This document shows, in pieces, positions 4,387 to 6,770 of a DNA stretch of 6,770 nt. Every line of letters begins with the position of its first letter. Within the stretch, counting starts at the first letter, position 1. The stretch is taken from contig CAAEKI010000189.1 of the NCBI GenBank assembly GCA_900756495.1, positions 1 through 6,770 of the forward strand. The letters run 5' to 3'. The notes beneath the pieces were generated by a model. That model saw only the letters and a list, made by a program, of their open reading frames with translations, searched no databases and was not told where the DNA came from. This stretch comes from an uncultured Oscillospiraceae bacterium. GTDB taxonomy: Bacteria > Bacillota > Clostridia > Oscillospirales > Oscillospiraceae. Position numbers and translations under genes: made by a program.

Positions 4387-6678
4387 ATGGAAAATGGATA
4401 TGACCTCTTCCGGACACAGGCCCAAAAGGAGCCCGAGCGTATCGCCCTGGTAACTGCGGGGACACGCTGGAACATGCATGAACTGCTGGAGCGATGTCAG
4501 GCGCGGTATAGCGGGCTGGCACAGAGCGGCTTGACCTCCGGCAATTGGATCGCCGTCTGCCTGCCGGACGGCACAGAGGCCGTCCTGGCCTGTCTGGCGG
4601 CTGCCCGAATCGGGGCTGGGGCTCTTTTCTTACCGCCTGATACCCGCGAAGAGGACTTGTGCCGGCTTGGAGCACACCTGCCTCTTCACGGCTGTATTAC
4701 TACCCAGGGATATGCGCCTTTGTGCCTCTGCGGCGCTGAATCCGCAAAAGCACCTGTCCAGGAGGTCATTTTCCCCACCGGCGGAACATCCGGAGTTGGG
4801 AAGCTGGTCCGTATTTCCAGTCAGTCACTACTGAACAGGGCTATGGTATGTCACAGATATGAGGAGTCGGATCCCACAGGGCTGAAGCTATCCGCCATCC
4901 CCCCATGGCATGTATCCGGAATGCTGGAGCTGCTGCGGGCACTTCTTTTGGGGCGAACAGCGGCAATCCCCTCCGCCTATTCTGTGGACGGGCTGCTGGA
5001 CTGCTGCCGCGCCTGCCCGATCACAAACCTGGTGATTCCCTCCACAATGCTTACCCGGCTTTTGTATCACAGAAATTTTAGCCCTGAGTATTTCCAGGCT
5101 CTGCGGATCTTGCGGTACTGTCTGGAGCCTCTCCCCATGGAGACACTGATGCAGACACAGGCGCTGCTTCCTGACGTTCAGCTCTTTTCAGATTATGGGC
5201 TAACTGAAGCAGTAGGCACCATAGCTATTTTGGGCCCGGATGAGCACCGCTCGGCTCAGGCACACTACCTCCCTTCCAGCGGCGTGTTCCTCCCCGGAGT
5301 AGAAGCTAAAGTTGTCGACAGGCACGGGGAATCAGTGGCATCCAACACCGTGGGAGAGCTGGCCATCCACACACCGTGGCAGTTCATTGGATATTTAGGG
5401 CAATCCCCATCCGGCTATTGGCTTTTCACTGGAGACTTGGTCTGGGTAGATGGCGCCGGCCGTTTTAACCTGAGCGGCTTCCACACGGCCGCTGATGCGT
5501 CTGGAAAGGGAGATGTCTATGTATTGCCGGCGGTTGCCAGGCGGAAATATATCAACACGCCTCCCATCCTGCATCTGGACAGTCTCCTGCACCAGGATCG
5601 CCTGTTGGAGCGGTTTCAACATATGCTGATGCTGCTCCACGGCAGCCTGGATGTGGAGGAAATTCAGCACCTCTACCTGGCCTCTATTCCGGAGGTCATT
5701 GAAGCAGATGCCTATGGTCTGGAGCTTTTCCCCCTGGACTCGAAAAACCAGCCGCTCGCCATTGCCGGCGGAGATAAGTGGTACCAGGACGCTATCCGCC
5801 AGCTGCCCAGACAAAACACCCTTCTTTCTGCCTCCAAGACGCGCGGAGTATCCGGAGGCTCGTTCTCCCTGGAGCAGCTTGAGAGAGATTTCGGCCGTCC
5901 GGCTGATATCCTCTATGTACCGCTCTATTCCAGGGCAGCTTGCCTGCATGGCGCTGTCTCCTTTGCCAGAATTTCAGGCGACCGCGGCTTTTCTCCCCTG
6001 GAAATCACACTCGTCAAGCAAATCTCCCACCATTTGAATTTGGCGCTGTTGAATGGACGTATGCACCGGGAGATCGAGACACGCCAGGCATATATTCAGC
6101 GGATATTGGATCTATCTCGGATAGGAACGATTCTCTCCAGCCGGGACGGAACCATATATTACATGAATAGTGTCCTTGAAGAATTCTTAGACGATGAGGA
6201 CGTCTCTCCCGTACGTATGAGCAATATTTTGGATAAATTCCAAGACCATATACGCAGCCTTGCGCAGGCGGAGAAGTTGGAGCATACCTCCAGTCTTCTG
6301 TGCTATTTTAAACAGAACATCAAACCAGTGCCAATGACTATGCGGACTGTGCAGTTGGATCCCCAGAGCGACTTTCTTGCAACCTTTCTCTCTTCAGATC
6401 TGGAGCAGGCGCACGCCAGTTTTGGCAGCTTGGATCAGGCGCTTACCGCCCGTGAACGCGAAGTCCTGACGCACCTCTGCCACGGCCTTCCCTATCGGGA
6501 AATTGCACAGGTTATGTGCATCTCACTCAATACAGTAAACTTTCATGTCAAGCAAATTTATCAGAAGATGGAGGTCAATTCCCGCTCCGAACTTCTCCAC
6601 CGCGTCCTATATCTCGGCCGCAACGATGTATGCTATCTGCCATGGACAGGTGGTAACAGCCGTGGGGAACCCCTCTGA
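4387..6678 (+). CDS. ANL adenylate-forming core - GAF - LuxR HTH regulator
   Basis: A 763-residue predicted cytoplasmic transcription factor with an unusual sensor. Residues ~1-385 resemble the N-terminal core of MenE/acyl-CoA synthetases: A3 loop FPTGGTSGVGK (129-139), PPWHVSGM (172-179), A5 YGLTE (270-274) and A7 FTGD (347-350). The A8 hinge is degraded (SGFHTAAD, 363-370), and the C-terminal lid with the catalytic Lys appears absent. Residues ~400-560 look like a GAF domain ending in VPLYSRAACLHGAVSF (511-526) and FSPLE (535-539). A coiled connector (~555-580) leads to a PAS-like stretch with GTILSSRDGTIYYMN (580-594). The LuxR-type HTH spans 686-740 (LTAREREVL, EIAQVM, TVNFH, SRSELL). I chose the ATG at 4387 because GGGGA (4375-4379) lies seven bases upstream; ATG 4381 is a close alternative. 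The HTH is certain, the ANL core strong, GAF good and PAS weak. It probably regulates the adjacent permease and enzyme genes. Confidence 0.88.
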   Translation: MENGYDLFRTQAQKEPERIALVTAGTRWNMHELLERCQARYSGLAQSGLTSGNWIAVCLPDGTEAVLACLAAARIGAGALFLPPDTREEDLCRLGAHLPLHGCITTQGYAPLCLCGAESAKAPVQEVIFPTGGTSGVGKLVRISSQSLLNRAMVCHRYEESDPTGLKLSAIPPWHVSGMLELLRALLLGRTAAIPSAYSVDGLLDCCRACPITNLVIPSTMLTRLLYHRNFSPEYFQALRILRYCLEPLPMETLMQTQALLPDVQLFSDYGLTEAVGTIAILGPDEHRSAQAHYLPSSGVFLPGVEAKVVDRHGESVASNTVGELAIHTPWQFIGYLGQSPSGYWLFTGDLVWVDGAGRFNLSGFHTAADASGKGDVYVLPAVARRKYINTPPILHLDSLLHQDRLLERFQHMLMLLHGSLDVEEIQHLYLASIPEVIEADAYGLELFPLDSKNQPLAIAGGDKWYQDAIRQLPRQNTLLSASKTRGVSGGSFSLEQLERDFGRPADILYVPLYSRAACLHGAVSFARISGDRGFSPLEITLVKQISHHLNLALLNGRMHREIETRQAYIQRILDLSRIGTILSSRDGTIYYMNSVLEEFLDDEDVSPVRMSNILDKFQDHIRSLAQAEKLEHTSSLLCYFKQNIKPVPMTMRTVQLDPQSDFLATFLSSDLEQAHASFGSLDQALTAREREVLTHLCHGLPYREIAQVMCISLNTVNFHVKQIYQKMEVNSRSELLHRVLYLGRNDVCYLPWTGGNSRGEPL

Positions 6679-6703
6679 CCGCCGCCTGAATGGCTGCTGT
6701 TAA

Positions 6704-6755
6704 GATTGTGAGGCCGGCATCGGATCAAATTTGATCCGATGCCGGCCTCACGATC
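6704..6755. repeat. 52-bp near-perfect palindrome after the regulator gene
   Basis: Two abutting 26-base arms (6704-6729 and 6730-6755) are reverse complements with one difference, T at 6707 facing G at 6752, which becomes a G-U pair in RNA. There is no spacer; the centre is ATCAAATTTGAT. It starts 25 bases after the regulator stop codon. As RNA it would form a very stable hairpin and may end or protect the regulator transcript. Neither flank has a clear T-run (CTCATTTGG on one side, TTAACAGCAG read on the other strand), so it is not a typical intrinsic terminator in either direction. It could also be a dispersed genomic palindromic repeat. Confidence 0.75.
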
Positions 6756-6770
6756 CTCATTTGGTAAGCA

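Noticed and set aside
5395..5949. 184-codon open frame on the minus strand
   Set aside because: It lies wholly opposite the regulator's ANL/GAF coding region, its protein has no family-like pattern, and it fits a shadow frame of GC-rich coding DNA.
3096..6678. Menaquinone genes menC/menE, because an enolase-superfamily enzyme sits next to a MenE-like domain
   Set aside because: The enzyme has the acid-sugar dehydratase layout (QPxxxWCGG, K-x3-K), not that of MenC, and the MenE-like part lacks the C-terminal lid and is fused to GAF and LuxR domains. No other men gene is visible.
4387..6678. Quorum-sensing LuxR protein
   Set aside because: There is no autoinducer-binding domain; only the DNA-binding domain is of LuxR type.

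Overview
The window looks like chromosomal DNA from a mid-GC Firmicute, probably a gut-type Clostridia member of the Oscillospirales. This is an inference from purine-rich Shine-Dalgarno sites, a GC content that looks mid-50s by eye (not counted), a MepA-like MATE pump, and short-spaced same-strand genes. No rRNA, tRNA, CRISPR array, transposase or phage gene is visible, and all four genes are on the + strand.

Layout. Positions 60-1448 encode a MepA-type MATE multidrug/organic cation exporter, closed by a clear intrinsic terminator (1471-1515), so it is its own transcription unit or the end of one. A 335-nt gap follows, holding a 12-bp-period direct repeat (1513-1536), a 12-bp dyad (1672-1683) and a perfect TATAAT box (1709-1714) with a poor -35. 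From there runs a MatC-like SLC13-type (di)carboxylate permease (1784-3076). Nineteen bases later comes a mandelate racemase/muconate lactonizing-type enolase-superfamily enzyme (3096-4301), most like the acid-sugar dehydratases such as rhamnonate dehydratase. A 17-bp hairpin (4311-4350) separates it from a large regulator (4387-6678). The window ends in a near-perfect 52-bp palindrome (6704-6755).

The unusual element is the last gene. Its N-terminal ~385 residues are the core of an ANL adenylate-forming enzyme (MenE/acyl-CoA synthetase-like), retaining the A3, A5 and A7 nucleotide motifs but apparently lacking the C-terminal subdomain with the catalytic Lys. This core is followed by a GAF-like domain, a PAS-like segment and a C-terminal LuxR/FixJ-type helix-turn-helix. 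The simplest reading is a one-component transcription factor that uses a truncated carboxylate-activating enzyme fold as its ligand sensor.

Working model (inference): the permease imports an organic or sugar acid, the enolase-superfamily enzyme dehydrates or otherwise converts it, and the ANL-GAF-LuxR protein senses the carboxylate, its acyl-adenylate or the nucleotide state and activates the weak -35 promoter upstream of the permease. The hairpin between enzyme and regulator could reduce regulator expression relative to the two metabolic genes. The substrate cannot be named from sequence alone.
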